Assembly: GCA_046350375.1 (NCBI GenBank)
Contig: JAXMAO010000016.1
Span: 1-45,487 of the forward strand
Direction: 5' to 3'
From: JAXMAO01 sp046350375
Lineage (GTDB): Bacteria > Planctomycetota > Phycisphaerae > UBA1845 > UTPLA1
Length of the DNA: 45,487 nt
Shown: one piece after another, positions 8,625 to 19,551 of the stretch
Numbering within the stretch: the first letter of the stretch is position 1
Layout: each line of letters opens with the position of its first letter
Program-made: the position numbers and the translations under genes
The notes under the pieces: model-generated
Databases searched by the model: none
Told to the model about the DNA's origin: nothing
The model's input: only the letters and a program-made list of their open reading frames with translations

Positions 8625-10040
8625 ATGTCGGAAGGACCGAGCGAGCTGCGCCGGATCGTCTGGTCAGAGGTGCTCCCGCTCTCGATGCTGTTTCGCGGGT
8701 TTCAGCTCGCGATCGACGTCAACAAGATCGTGCTGGCGACGGCGCTGATTGCCTCGGTTTATCTGGGCGGGCGCGTGCTCGACGCGGTCTGGCCTGGCTC
8801 GGGCGCGGCGGTCGTGGGGGCCGACGGCGTCAACGAAGCGCAGCTCTTCCGGATCAACCGCATGGATCGCGAGCTGGCGCTCGATTGGATCCACGTGGTC
8901 GGCGAGCGGAAGAGCTCGCAGCACGTCGGCGTGTTTCGCCTGCTGATGAGCGAAAGCCGCGGCGCGCTGCACGAGCTGATGACGGCGACGGCGATGCTCT
9001 CGCCGGGCGGCGTGATCGGCGCGGTGGTACACATGGCCGCCATCAAGCTGTGGCTGCTGGCGCTGCACCCGGTGTACGCCTTCGTGTTCGTGCTGCTGGT
9101 GGCGCTGCCGGCATGGGCCTATTTCGGCGCGGCCATCGCGCGGATGGCGGCCGTTCAGGCGACGCGCCACGAGCCGGTGTCGATCGGCGCGGCGCTGGCG
9201 TTCGCCAAGAAGAAGTTCCTGGGGTTCTACCTGGTGCCGCTGGTGCCGCTGGCGATCCTGCTGGTGGTCGCGCTGTTCTTCCGCGTTGGCGGCTGGATCG
9301 GGGCGATTCCGCTGGTGGGCACGATTCTCGTGCCGCTGCTGTGGTGCATCGCGATCGTGGCCGGGATCGGTGCGTCGCTGGCGCTGATCGGCATCGTGCT
9401 GGCCTATCCGCTGCTCTATCCGACGATGGCGGTCGAATCGACCGACGGCTGGGAGGCCTACAGCAAGGGCTTGTCGTTCGTCGCCGGCTGTCCGTGGCGG
9501 ACGGCGATCTATTACACCGCGTCGCTGGTGTACGGCGCGATCTGCTACGCCTTCGTCAAGTTCGTGGTGCGGCTGGGCCTGTTCCTGGTCGGCGCGATGG
9601 TCGGCGCGGGAATGAACATCGGCTCGGCGTCTACGCCCACCGGCAACGTCGAGCACAAGCTCGACGCCATGTGGAAGTCGCCGGCGCTGGACTTCAGCAC
9701 GCCGTTCTTCGGGCAGATGGCCGACACCCACCTGTCGGGCGCCAGCGCGGCCGGCAAGTTTTTGATCGCCTGCTGGACGTTCGGTCTGGTGGCGGTCGTG
9801 GGCGGATTCCTGGTCAGTTTCTACCTCTCGGCGAGCACGCTGTGTTACCTGCTGCTGCGCCGCGACGTGGACGCGACCGATTTCGAGGAAGTCTTCACGG
9901 ACGAAGAGATGCAGGAGCCGTCGTCGGCGTCGACCCCGCCGGCGGCGGAGAGTTCAACGGCCGCGCCGGCCTCGCTGGCGTCGCTCCCGGTCGTGGGAGC
10001 CGACGCGGCGGCGCCGCACGGCCCGGAGCCGGGACACTAG
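8625..10040 (+). CDS. Uncharacterised polytopic membrane protein
   Basis: This 471-aa protein has several clear hydrophobic helices, for example IVLATALIASVYLGG, VYAFVFVLLVALPAWAYF, FYLVPLVPLAILLVVALFF and VGTILVPLLWCIAIVAGIG. A soluble loop follows the first helix, and the end is an acidic Ala/Ser/Pro-rich cytoplasmic-looking tail (FEEVFTDEEMQEPSS). I do not recognise the family; similar polytopic proteins occur in planctomycetes. ATG 8625 is chosen over TTG 8619 because GGGGAG lies 8 nt upstream. No transporter or enzyme motif is visible. Confidence 0.85.
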   Translation: MSEGPSELRRIVWSEVLPLSMLFRGFQLAIDVNKIVLATALIASVYLGGRVLDAVWPGSGAAVVGADGVNEAQLFRINRMDRELALDWIHVVGERKSSQHVGVFRLLMSESRGALHELMTATAMLSPGGVIGAVVHMAAIKLWLLALHPVYAFVFVLLVALPAWAYFGAAIARMAAVQATRHEPVSIGAALAFAKKKFLGFYLVPLVPLAILLVVALFFRVGGWIGAIPLVGTILVPLLWCIAIVAGIGASLALIGIVLAYPLLYPTMAVESTDGWEAYSKGLSFVAGCPWRTAIYYTASLVYGAICYAFVKFVVRLGLFLVGAMVGAGMNIGSASTPTGNVEHKLDAMWKSPALDFSTPFFGQMADTHLSGASAAGKFLIACWTFGLVAVVGGFLVSFYLSASTLCYLLLRRDVDATDFEEVFTDEEMQEPSSASTPPAAESSTAAPASLASLPVVGADAAAPHGPEPGH

Positions 10041-10162
10041 GCCGCCGATGGCGGGCGCGGGGCGCGGCCCATCGGTCGCGCCGCTTGGGTCCGTGCATCG
10101 AGCCTGCCGAAACTCGGCCGCGCGGCGTCTCGCCGCCCCGCGCGGAGCGGAAGGGTTTTCTC

Positions 10163-11641
<1,479 letters not shown>

Positions 11642-11745
11642 GAGCATCTCCCGCTTGGCGCATCGCCCGTTGTGGGAAGTCGGTGGCAAAGAGCATCTTC
11701 GCGCTGCCATCTTCGCGCGGAGCCAAGGCCGGCCGCGCAGCGCGA

Positions 11746-12279
11746 TCAACAGCGCAGTGGCGGCAGTGCCGCGGCACCGCGCAGGGCGTTGGCGGCGGCC
11801 AGCAGCTTTGAATCGCGCGTCAGCAGCTTGCTGAGCTGGCCGGTGGTCAGGCCCAGTCGCGCGGCGGCATCGGCGACGCGGCCGGACGACGCCGCCAGCG
11901 CGTCGAGCAGGCGTGCGACCAGCGCCGGGTAGGCCTGGTTGCGCGGCGATATTTCCACGGCGAGCGGCTGCGGCGCGGCGGAGGCGTACCACGGCGTGCG
12001 GACGTGCAGCGCCAAGGCGAGCCGCAGGCGGCGCAGCGCGCGGGCCTTGTTTTCGTGCTGGCTGCGGCTCTCCTCGGCGATGACGATCAGCCCGCTGGGG
12101 CGATGGCGCAGCCGGACGGCGGAGGAGGTCTTGTTGCGCTTCTGTCCGCCCGGCCCGGAGGCGCGGTAGCGGTCGATGGCGCAGTCGGCGAGCAGGGCGT
12201 CGTCGTCGGCGGCCAGCCAGGCGTCGCGCCTCGCGGCGTCGATGGGCGACGGCGCCGACGGGTTCGCGTCTATTTCCAT
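11746..12279 (-). CDS. GGQ-domain release-factor-like protein
   Basis: This 177-aa protein has the RF-1 peptidyl-tRNA hydrolase motif ASGPGGQKRNKTSSAVRLRH, with GGQ at residues 44-46. It lacks the stop-codon recognition domains of RF1/RF2, as in ArfB/YaeJ or RF-like rescue factors that free stalled ribosomes. Unlike ArfB, which ends in a basic tail, the C-terminal ~70 residues look helical and include an HTH-like stretch (VADAAARLGLTTGQLSKLL). The gene overlaps the end of the upstream metallopeptidase gene by 10 nt, so it is probably coupled to it, an unexpected pairing. Confidence 0.87.
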   Translation of the reverse strand: MEIDANPSAPSPIDAARRDAWLAADDDALLADCAIDRYRASGPGGQKRNKTSSAVRLRHRPSGLIVIAEESRSQHENKARALRRLRLALALHVRTPWYASAAPQPLAVEISPRNQAYPALVARLLDALAASSGRVADAAARLGLTTGQLSKLLTRDSKLLAAANALRGAAALPPLRC

Positions 12280-14630
12280 CCGATCACGTCACAGTCCACG
12301 TTTCGGCCATCGGTCCGCGCCGCGACGCGGTAGCATCCGGGCGGCAGCTCGCCCAGCGGCACGTGCAGCCAGGCAAATGTATTCCAGTCGCGCGTGCGCG
12401 GCACCGGCACACCCTTCTGCTCGACCACGATTTGTTCGCCGCGGCGGACGGTGAAGCTCATCCGGCTGCCGTGCGGGTGGGCGCAGGCATAGCGCAGATC
12501 GAGCGTTCGGCTGGCGGTTTCAGTCGCGGCGAGCGTCACCTCGATGAACTGATCCGCCGTGCTGCCCCAGCCGCGGTCGAGGCACTGGTGGCCGAACGCG
12601 GCCGGCTGGTTGCCGAAGAAACCGCCGACCAGCGGGTCGCGCCCCCAGGCGAATTCGCACTCGACGAAACTCCACCCGCGCCGCGCGGCGGCATGGGCGG
12701 CGAGCCAGCGCTCGGCCTCGGCCCCGGAGCCGAAGCGGCGGAAGGTCAGTTCGTAGAGGCCGTCGCGCAGCGCGGCCAGGACGCTCGGCTCATTTTCTTC
12801 GACCCAGCGCCGCGCGAGCGACTCGGCGGCGGCGGGCACCGATCTCCGCCCGGCCAGGGCGCTGGCGGCTGCCCGGCGGACGGCGGGCGCGGCGTCTTGC
12901 AGCAGCGGCGCGAGCCTTGAGACGGCGACGCCGTCCGGCCCGCGCCACGCGCCGAGATAGGCGACGGCGGCCGCGCGGCGCGCGGCGTCGGGATCGGCCA
13001 GCGATGCGCGGAACAGGTCATCCGCCGGTTTCACGACGCGATAGCGAATGTGCAGCCCGGCCGGGCCACCGTGGTTGGCGACCTGTACGCGCAGGCGCGG
13101 AGCGTCGTGCGTTGCGGCGGCGAAGGCGCGGTCCGGCTGGTCGACGTCGACCGCGCGCGTTCCCCAGAAGACGTGGAACCGCTGACCGTCGAGCCAGCAG
13201 GCCGCGTCGTCGTCGCTGGCGATGCGGAAGTCGATCAGGTCGCCCCCGTGCGCGTCGAGGCGCGTTTCGAGGAAGAAGACCGACGCCGCGGAGCCGCCGG
13301 GCAGCGCGCTGAGCAGCACCGTCCCGCACGGGTCGCCGGGCGGAGTGCGCCCCCACGCGCGGGGGGCGCCGTCGAGCGTGACGCTCGGTCGATCGGCGAG
13401 GTTCAGCACGTCGATCGGGTCGAACGCGAGCTGGCGCCCGCGGGCGTCGGGAATCGGGCCGATGACGCGCCAGCCGTCGGCAACGACAAAGCCGTCGGCC
13501 TGCCACTGGCGGCGGCGCGTCGCGGCATCGAACGGTGACAGCGGTCCGCGCGCCAGCCGCGCGGCGGCCGCGTCGAGCATGGCCGGCAGCGGGAAGCGAT
13601 AGCGCGTGAGAATCGGGTCGGCCACGGGGCGGCCGAAGACTTGCCGGGCATCGAGGGCCACGCGGCCGGGCCAGTCGATCTCGTCGAACCGAAGCGGGGG
13701 TTTTCCGGCCGCGGCGGAAAAGAGGCGCTTCCACGGGCGGAAACTGATCTCGGCGCTGCGGCGCAGCTGCGACGCAGTGGCAGCGCGGGACTCGGCGCGA
13801 TCGGCGGCCAGCGTCAGCGCCATCAGAAACGACGAGCTGGGGTCGTAGTTGATGATCTCCTCGATCGGCAGGCGCGTATCGAGATACTCGACCTGGCCGC
13901 TGTGGCGGAAGCCGGCGACGAAGTAGTCCCATCGGCCCGGAAACGGCGGGCCGAGAAAGGCCAGCCGCCGGGCCACGTAGGCCTTGCAGAATTCGGCCCA
14001 GCCTTCGCCGAGTCCGCCGCCGCGCCAGTGTTCGAGCGTCTGGATGTTGATGAACGGATGGGCCAGCTCGTGCACGAGCGGTTCGAGGCAATCGCCGTTG
14101 TCCCAGTCGCCGCGGCCGATGGCGACCGTCAGCCAGTCGGTGTGAGTGGTATAGCCGCCGGGCTTGTCCTGGCGAGGAAAGATGTAGAAGCGGTGCCCCC
14201 GGAGGCGCACCGGATCGATGGCGAACAGGTCGCGCTCGAGGAGGTAGGCGAGGTCCAGCAGGACCGGCAGTTTCATCTGCCGGGCGGTGGCGGCGAATTT
14301 CGGCGTTGCGAGCGTCAGCGTGTAGCGGCCGGCGAGCAGCTCGGCGCCGGCCGGGTTGTCGCGGCGAATGTCGGTCAGGGCGCGCTGTTCGTCCGGCGTC
14401 GGCGGCGGCCCGGCGTCGGGCAGGCGCTGGTGCAGCGCGGCAAGGACGGCGCGGGCGGCGGATTCGTCGGGGGCGGCCAGCAGCAGTTTCTCAAGCTCGT
14501 CGCACGCCGCCGCGGCCGGCAGCGACCGGAGCGCGGCGAGTTTGTCCGTCCACGGCGCCGCCTGCACGGCCGCGGCATCGACCGCAACCAGCCCGGCAAG
14601 CGCGATCAGCCAGCGAGAACTCTTCAGCAG
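12270..14630 (-). CDS. Secreted HExxH metallopeptidase candidate with HEAT-like region
   Basis: The protein is 765 aa from the GTG at 14567 or 786 aa from a CTG at 14630. I favour the CTG because it restores a signal peptide (KSSRWLIALAGLVAVDAA) cut off by the GTG, and GGAG lies 6 nt upstream. From the GTG, residues 166-170 are HELAH and E188/E192 in GEGWAEF give a third ligand, as in gluzincin metallopeptidases. A middle part resembles a beta-rich carbohydrate- or ligand-binding module (DLIDFRIASDDDAACWLDGQ), followed by HEAT-like helices (RRAAAVAYLGAW..., VRRAAASALAGRRS). I cannot name the family or substrate. Its stop overlaps the release-factor-like gene. Confidence 0.72.
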   Translation of the reverse strand: MLKSSRWLIALAGLVAVDAAAVQAAPWTDKLAALRSLPAAAACDELEKLLLAAPDESAARAVLAALHQRLPDAGPPPTPDEQRALTDIRRDNPAGAELLAGRYTLTLATPKFAATARQMKLPVLLDLAYLLERDLFAIDPVRLRGHRFYIFPRQDKPGGYTTHTDWLTVAIGRGDWDNGDCLEPLVHELAHPFINIQTLEHWRGGGLGEGWAEFCKAYVARRLAFLGPPFPGRWDYFVAGFRHSGQVEYLDTRLPIEEIINYDPSSSFLMALTLAADRAESRAATASQLRRSAEISFRPWKRLFSAAAGKPPLRFDEIDWPGRVALDARQVFGRPVADPILTRYRFPLPAMLDAAAARLARGPLSPFDAATRRRQWQADGFVVADGWRVIGPIPDARGRQLAFDPIDVLNLADRPSVTLDGAPRAWGRTPPGDPCGTVLLSALPGGSAASVFFLETRLDAHGGDLIDFRIASDDDAACWLDGQRFHVFWGTRAVDVDQPDRAFAAATHDAPRLRVQVANHGGPAGLHIRYRVVKPADDLFRASLADPDAARRAAAVAYLGAWRGPDGVAVSRLAPLLQDAAPAVRRAAASALAGRRSVPAAAESLARRWVEENEPSVLAALRDGLYELTFRRFGSGAEAERWLAAHAAARRGWSFVECEFAWGRDPLVGGFFGNQPAAFGHQCLDRGWGSTADQFIEVTLAATETASRTLDLRYACAHPHGSRMSFTVRRGEQIVVEQKGVPVPRTRDWNTFAWLHVPLGELPPGCYRVAARTDGRNVDCDVIGWK

Positions 14631-14848
14631 ATGCGACTCCCCATTGGCCGCGACGGGTCGGATGGCTTCCGCCGCGCGGCGCGCCCGGCGTTTCCGCGGT
14701 CAGGAATGATTGTAATATCGCATCGGCGGTCGGGCGGACAGGCCCGCCGGCGCGGCGGGCGGCCGATCGGAAGCGGCCCGCCGGGCGGAAATAAGAGCGA
14801 ATCGCGCGGCGGCGGCTTCGCGCTGGCACCTCGATTGCATGCGTGCCG

Positions 14849-14875
14849 TTGAAAGAATGGCTTTGTTTGTAATAC
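14849..14875 (+). promoter_or_regulatory. Weak promoter candidate for the zinc-ribbon/SPFH unit
   Basis: TTGAAA (14849-14854) and TAATAC (14870-14875) are 15 nt apart, shorter than ideal, about 59 nt before the ATG at 14934. It lies in the 14631-14933 spacer between divergent genes, where I see no other gene. Confidence 0.35.
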
Positions 14876-14933
14876 CCGACCGGCACCGGCGCGGTTAGCC
14901 TTTCTGGTCGGCATTGTCGTCGGCGGGAGTCTC

Positions 14934-15134
14934 ATGGTCGAAGCGGATTTCTACCTGTTTGCGATGGCGCTGATTGCGGTCGCCGCGTTTGTGGCGTGGC
15001 GCCTGGCCGGCGCCCGGGCGCGCCAGACGGTGCGCTGTTCGAACCGACAGTGCCGGACGGTCAACCGCCCGGAGGCTGAGTTCTGTTCGCGGTGCGGCGC
15101 GCCGCTGCACGCCGGCTCGAGGCAGCCAAACTGA
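14934..15134 (+). CDS. Small membrane-anchored zinc-ribbon protein
   Basis: This 66-aa protein has one N-terminal membrane helix (FYLFAMALIAVAAFVAW) followed by a zinc ribbon: CSNRQC and CSRCGAPLH. The ATG has GGGAG about 6 nt upstream. It is 28 nt ahead of the first SPFH gene on the same strand and is probably co-transcribed with both SPFH genes, perhaps as a membrane partner. Function unknown. Confidence 0.75.
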   Translation: MVEADFYLFAMALIAVAAFVAWRLAGARARQTVRCSNRQCRTVNRPEAEFCSRCGAPLHAGSRQPN

Positions 15135-15162
15135 CGCGCCGCGGCGCGTGGAGGATGGATCG

Positions 15163-16821
15163 ATGAGTGAAGATTTTCGCAAGGTGCGGATCTATCCCGA
15201 CGGGCCGGGCGACGGCGGCGGCGGAGCGCGTCGCGGGCGCGGCATCGCGATGCCGCGGCTGAACTGGCTGCTGCTGGTGGTCCTGGCGGGGCTGGTCTAT
15301 GGCGGCTGGTGGTGGTTCGTGGAGCGGGTCGAGGTCGGCCCCAACGCACTCTTGGTGCTGGTCAACAAGACCGGGCGCGAGCTGCCTGACAGCGCCGGCG
15401 ACCAGGTGGTGCTCTATCCGGAGCTGGTGAAGGCGCTGGCGGCGAAGGACGGTCGCAGCAATGACTGGGTGCGCGAACACACCAAGGGCATTCGCTACGA
15501 GGTGCTGCGCGAAGGGCGCTACTTCTTCTCGCCGATCGATTTCGAGCGGATCGTGATCCGCGCGACGATCATTCCCGAGAACAAGTTCGGCGTGCTGATC
15601 CGGCGTTACGGCCGGCCGCTGCCGGCGGGCCACACGGTGGCCGTCGCGCCGGACGAGCGCGGCCCGGTGTCGGGGACGCTGCCGCCCGGCCGGCACGACG
15701 TGAACACGCTGGCGTACGACGTGCAGTTGTTCGATCGGGTGGCGGTGCCGGAAGGCTGGGTGGGCGTTCAGACGCTGCTGTCGAGCGGCGACCCGAACAA
15801 CGCCAACGAGTACGTGATGCAGCCGGGCGAGCGCGGCGTGCAGGCCGAGATGCTCGGGCCGGGCACCTATTTCGACCGCAACCCGTACGAGTATCGCGTC
15901 GACCTGGTCGATGCGCGGAGCCAGAAGTACGACATCCTGGGGGACGACGCGATCGAGTTTCCGTCCAACGACGGATTCACGATTCACATGGAGGCGACCA
16001 TCGAATGGGCGCTCTATCCGGACCGCGTGCCGTTCGTGGTGGTCGAGGTGGGCGACCTGGACGACGTGGTGTCGAAGGTGATTCGACCCTATGCGACCAG
16101 CCTGGCGCGCATCCAGGGGTCGAAGATGACGGCGCGCGAGTTCATGGGGGCGCGCGAGGCCTTTCAGCGCCACCTGTTTACCGACCTGCGCGAGCGGTGC
16201 CGCGTGCAGGGGGTGCTGATCAAGGCGGCCACGGTCCGCGACCTGAAGCCGCCCGAGCGCGTGCGGGCGATCATCCGCGAGCGCGAGCTGGCCGACCAGA
16301 CGATCATGAAATACGAGAACGAGATCGCCGAGGCGGCGGCGCGGGCAAATCTCGTCGAGCAGGAAGAGCTCGCCAACCAGCAGCAGTCGATGGGCGACGC
16401 CAACAAGGAAGTGGTGGCGCTGGTGACGCAGGCCGACCAGACCATGCAGGTCGCGGTCACGAACGCCAACCAGCGGCTGGACGTGGCGAAGCTCGATCTG
16501 GATTCCGCCCGGCGGCAGGCCGAAGCGGTGCTGGCGCGTGGCCGGGCCGACGCGCAGGTCGTGCTGATGGGCTACCAGGCCAAGGCCGAGCCGCTGCGGG
16601 CGCTGGTCAGCGCGGTCGGCGACGGCGAGACGCTGGCGCGGAACCTCTTCCTGCAGAAGGTTGGCCCGGCGATTCGTAGCGTGCTGGCGGATGCGAACGG
16701 GCCGATCGGCGACATTCTGCGGGATTTCGCGCGGACGTCGGGCGCGGCGGCGGCGCCGGCGCGGACCAGCCCGGCGCGCGAGTCGGCCGGGTCGAATCGA
16801 ACGAAGAAGGAGGGGCGCTAG
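15163..16821 (+). CDS. SPFH/band-7 membrane protein, first of a tandem pair
   Basis: This 552-aa protein has a short cytoplasmic N-terminus, a single membrane helix (residues ~33-52, LNWLLLVVLAGLVYGGWWWF), and an SPFH/band-7 domain (FGVLIRRYGRPLPAGH... to ...VPFVVVEVGDLDDVVSKVI). A long helical, probably coiled-coil segment follows (RERELADQTIMKYENEIAEAAARAN), as in flotillin and prohibitin relatives. Such proteins build large membrane rings or microdomains. GGAGG lies about 9 nt before ATG 15163. The stop abuts the next start, so the two paralogues are coupled and could hetero-oligomerise. Confidence 0.88.
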   Translation: MSEDFRKVRIYPDGPGDGGGGARRGRGIAMPRLNWLLLVVLAGLVYGGWWWFVERVEVGPNALLVLVNKTGRELPDSAGDQVVLYPELVKALAAKDGRSNDWVREHTKGIRYEVLREGRYFFSPIDFERIVIRATIIPENKFGVLIRRYGRPLPAGHTVAVAPDERGPVSGTLPPGRHDVNTLAYDVQLFDRVAVPEGWVGVQTLLSSGDPNNANEYVMQPGERGVQAEMLGPGTYFDRNPYEYRVDLVDARSQKYDILGDDAIEFPSNDGFTIHMEATIEWALYPDRVPFVVVEVGDLDDVVSKVIRPYATSLARIQGSKMTAREFMGAREAFQRHLFTDLRERCRVQGVLIKAATVRDLKPPERVRAIIRERELADQTIMKYENEIAEAAARANLVEQEELANQQQSMGDANKEVVALVTQADQTMQVAVTNANQRLDVAKLDLDSARRQAEAVLARGRADAQVVLMGYQAKAEPLRALVSAVGDGETLARNLFLQKVGPAIRSVLADANGPIGDILRDFARTSGAAAAPARTSPARESAGSNRTKKEGR

Positions 16822-18570
16822 ATGGGCATGCTTGCAAACAGCATCGGTGGAACGCGTCGGTTGGTGGCCGTGGTGGTGGCGGCCGCCGTGGCCGGCGTGG
16901 CGGCCTATGAGGCGATCGAGTGGACGATCTTTCGCGTCTATGTGCCGCCGGGCAAATGCCTGGTGCGGATCGCGAAGCAGGGCGCCGAACTGCCGGCCGG
17001 GCAGACGCTGGCCGAAAACGGTCAGAAGGGCATTCAGCGCGAGACCTGGGGGCCGGGGCGATATTTTCTGAACCCCGTCCTGTGGGACACGAAACTGGTC
17101 GACCTGGTGGAGATTCGCTCCGGTCGGCCGGACACCTGGCACTGGGTGCACACCACCAACCGGCTGCCGCAGCAGCGTGGCGCGGGGATGAACATCATCA
17201 GCGGCGAGTTTCCGGAGGTGGGCATTCTGGTCCGCAAGTCTGGAAAGTCGAACCCGGCCGGGTCGAAGGAAGCGGTGGTGGACCTGGCGAGCGGCTACTC
17301 GGGCATCGTGCGCGAGGTGCTGACGCCGGGGGTCTATCGCATCAACCCGTACGAGTACGACGTGCGCAAGGAGCCGGCGGTGGTGATTCCGGCCGGGTTC
17401 GTCGGCGTGGTGACGAACCAGATCGGCGCGCAGACCGGGATGGTCGAAGTGCCCGACGTGGGCCTTCAGCCGACGACGACGGAGGGTTCGGCGAGCCAGC
17501 CGGCCGCCGCGCCGCCGATGAAGCGGATCCGCCCGCTCGCCAAGCCGGGCGAGCGCGGCACGCTTCAGACCGTGCTGCCGCCCGGGGTGTACTTCCTGAA
17601 TCCGTACGTGGTGCGGGTGAAGATCACCGAGGTGGGGTTCAACGAATTTTCGCAGCTCGCGAGCCAGAGCGAGACGATCCGGTTTCCGAGCAAGAGCGGC
17701 TACGACATCGAGCTGGGAGTGACGGTGGTGTGGGGGCTGCATCCGCGGCACGCGGCCGAGGTGATCAACGAGTTCGGCACGACCACCGAGGTGCTCGAAA
17801 AGGTCATCAAGCCGCAGCTCCGCAGCATCTGCCGCAACCAGGGGTCGTTGTTCGAGGCGCGCGACTTCATCCGCGGCGACAAGCGCGAAGAGTTTCAGAC
17901 CGTGCTGACCAGCAGCCTGCGCGAGGTGTGCCACCAGAAGCACGTCGAGCTGCTGCTGGCGCTGATCAGCACGATCGACGTCCGCAGCCGCGAAGGGCAG
18001 ACCGCCGAGCAAGGCGAAGAACTGAAGAAGGAGATCCAGGACAGCTACATCGCGATCGAGAAGCAGATCACCAACGAGAAGCTTCAGGCGACCGCCAAGA
18101 AGCAGGCGCTGCTCGAAGAGGCCAAGAAGAAGGTCGACGTGGCGCGCGAGACGATCCAGGCCGGTACGCGCCGCAAGGTGGCCAACATTCTCGCCGAGGG
18201 CAAGCGCAAGGCGGCCGAGACCGAGGCCCGCGGGCGGCTCCAGGTCGCCACCATCGAACAGCAGATTGCCCTGCTCGAGGCCGAGAAGACGCAGGTGCTC
18301 GGCAAGGCCGCGGCCGACGTGGAGCGGCTGAAGCGCCAGGCCGACGCCGACGGCAAGCAGTTGCTCGTTTCGGCGCTGGGCAGCGGCGCGGCCTACAACC
18401 TCTACACCTTTGCCGAGAACTTCGAGCCGGACAACATCCGCCTCATCTTCGCCGGCGAGGGAACGTTCTGGACCGACCTGAAGGGCTTCACCGAGCTGGG
18501 CGCGGCGCGGATGCTTCAGGAACGGCCCGCGCCCGCCAAGCCGCCCGCGACCGCGAAGCCGGCGGAATAG
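16822..18570 (+). CDS. SPFH/band-7 membrane protein, second of a tandem pair
   Basis: This 582-aa protein starts on the base after the first paralogue's stop. The N-terminal helix is RLVAVVVAAAVAGVAAYEAI. The SPFH region spans VGILVRKSGKSNPAG and IRFPSKSGYDIELGVTVVW to INEFGTTTEVLEKVIKPQL. A long charged coiled coil follows (IEKQITNEKLQATAKKQAL, EEAKKKVDVARETIQAG), then a short globular end (GEGTFWTDLKGFTELGAARM). Relative to the first copy the coiled coil is longer and richer in Glu/Lys. It is likely to form an oligomer with it. Confidence 0.88.
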   Translation: MGMLANSIGGTRRLVAVVVAAAVAGVAAYEAIEWTIFRVYVPPGKCLVRIAKQGAELPAGQTLAENGQKGIQRETWGPGRYFLNPVLWDTKLVDLVEIRSGRPDTWHWVHTTNRLPQQRGAGMNIISGEFPEVGILVRKSGKSNPAGSKEAVVDLASGYSGIVREVLTPGVYRINPYEYDVRKEPAVVIPAGFVGVVTNQIGAQTGMVEVPDVGLQPTTTEGSASQPAAAPPMKRIRPLAKPGERGTLQTVLPPGVYFLNPYVVRVKITEVGFNEFSQLASQSETIRFPSKSGYDIELGVTVVWGLHPRHAAEVINEFGTTTEVLEKVIKPQLRSICRNQGSLFEARDFIRGDKREEFQTVLTSSLREVCHQKHVELLLALISTIDVRSREGQTAEQGEELKKEIQDSYIAIEKQITNEKLQATAKKQALLEEAKKKVDVARETIQAGTRRKVANILAEGKRKAAETEARGRLQVATIEQQIALLEAEKTQVLGKAAADVERLKRQADADGKQLLVSALGSGAAYNLYTFAENFEPDNIRLIFAGEGTFWTDLKGFTELGAARMLQERPAPAKPPATAKPAE

Positions 18571-18618
18571 CGGCCCGGCAGGACCGCGTCGGAAGCTCGC
18601 GCCACGCCGCGCGGCGCG

Positions 18619-19551
18619 CTAGGCGATCGTCTCGCCGGCGGCACGCTCGAGCGCGAGCCAGCGGTCGAACAGCGCCGCAAGGTCGTCGCCACGAACCGCG
18701 GCCGGCGGCGCGCCCGCCGATGTCAGCGTGGCCCAAAGCGCCTTCATCGCCACCACCGTCGCCGCCAGCGCCGCGCCGGCCTCCACCGCCGCGTGCCGCG
18801 CGAGCCACTCGGCGGCAAGCTGCCGAGCCTGCGTCGCGCCGCGCAGCGCCACCGCCAGCACGGCCCGCGCGTCGTCCGCGGCCACGCCGCTCAGTCGTTC
18901 GCGCCACCGCTCGATGGCGGCCGGGCCGGTCAGCGCGCCGCAGCGTGCCGGCAGGCGGTTGTTGAGCACGTCCGCCGCGCGGCGCAGCGCGGCATGCAGC
19001 CGATCGCCCGGCGGCGCGAGCGGGCCGGCGGCGTCGGTCAGCACGTAGCACTGCACCGCGGCGCGCTCGAGCGGCACGGCATCGCCGCCGCGGCCGGGCA
19101 GTCGGCCGAGGCAGGTGCCGCTCGAATCGCAGGCGATGATGACGCCCCAGTCGCGGGCGTGCGGCGCGGGCCAGCCCATCCAGGCAAGCGTCGGCTGCTG
19201 GTGGGCGAGCGCGGCGCGGATGAGCGGCAGGTAGCTGTCGCGAAAGTGCCACTCGAACTCGCGCGGCGGAGCCGGCAGCGGCGCGGCGTCGGGCGGATGC
19301 AGGTCGCGCAGCACCAGCCCGTAGTGCAGCGCGGCGTCGACCAGGAACGCGTCGCGGGCGTACGCCGGCCAGGCGGCCGGGTCGGGCTCGTGCACCGCGG
19401 CCGGCAGCAGCGCTGCGACGCCGGAGACGGCGATCAGTTCGTCGGCTGCAACGGGTCGCTGGCACCAGCCCAGCAGGCCGCGCAGGCTGGCGACCAGTGA
19501 GCCGCCGGGCTCGGGCGCGGGGCAGTCGAGGATGTGCAGCGGCGGCGGCAT
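18619..19551 (-). CDS. Uncharacterised 310-aa protein
   Basis: This is a soluble, Ala/Leu/Arg-rich protein without signal peptide or membrane helix. It begins MPPPLHILDCPAPEPGG, with start 19551 the ATG nearest the recognisable body. The central part (SYLPLIRAALAHQQPTLAW, GVIIACDSSGTCLGR, VQCYVLTD) is faintly like the papain/C39-type fold of BtrH-like proteins, but I cannot identify catalytic Cys/His residues with confidence. The C-terminal half is helical. It is convergent with the SPFH pair and stands alone on its strand. Codon pattern (GC-rich third positions) supports a real gene. Confidence 0.65.
   Translation of the reverse strand: MPPPLHILDCPAPEPGGSLVASLRGLLGWCQRPVAADELIAVSGVAALLPAAVHEPDPAAWPAYARDAFLVDAALHYGLVLRDLHPPDAAPLPAPPREFEWHFRDSYLPLIRAALAHQQPTLAWMGWPAPHARDWGVIIACDSSGTCLGRLPGRGGDAVPLERAAVQCYVLTDAAGPLAPPGDRLHAALRRAADVLNNRLPARCGALTGPAAIERWRERLSGVAADDARAVLAVALRGATQARQLAAEWLARHAAVEAGAALAATVVAMKALWATLTSAGAPPAAVRGDDLAALFDRWLALERAAGETIA

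Noticed and set aside
8282..10162. 5' extension of the FG-GAP lipoprotein frame across the membrane-protein gene
   Set aside because: The extension is an out-of-frame shadow; the lipobox signal peptide starts at GTG 10163.
15061..18012. Antisense open frame of 983 codons opposite the SPFH genes
   Set aside because: His/Arg/Leu-rich composition typical of antisense to GC-rich coding DNA; the sense frames have clear SPFH domains.
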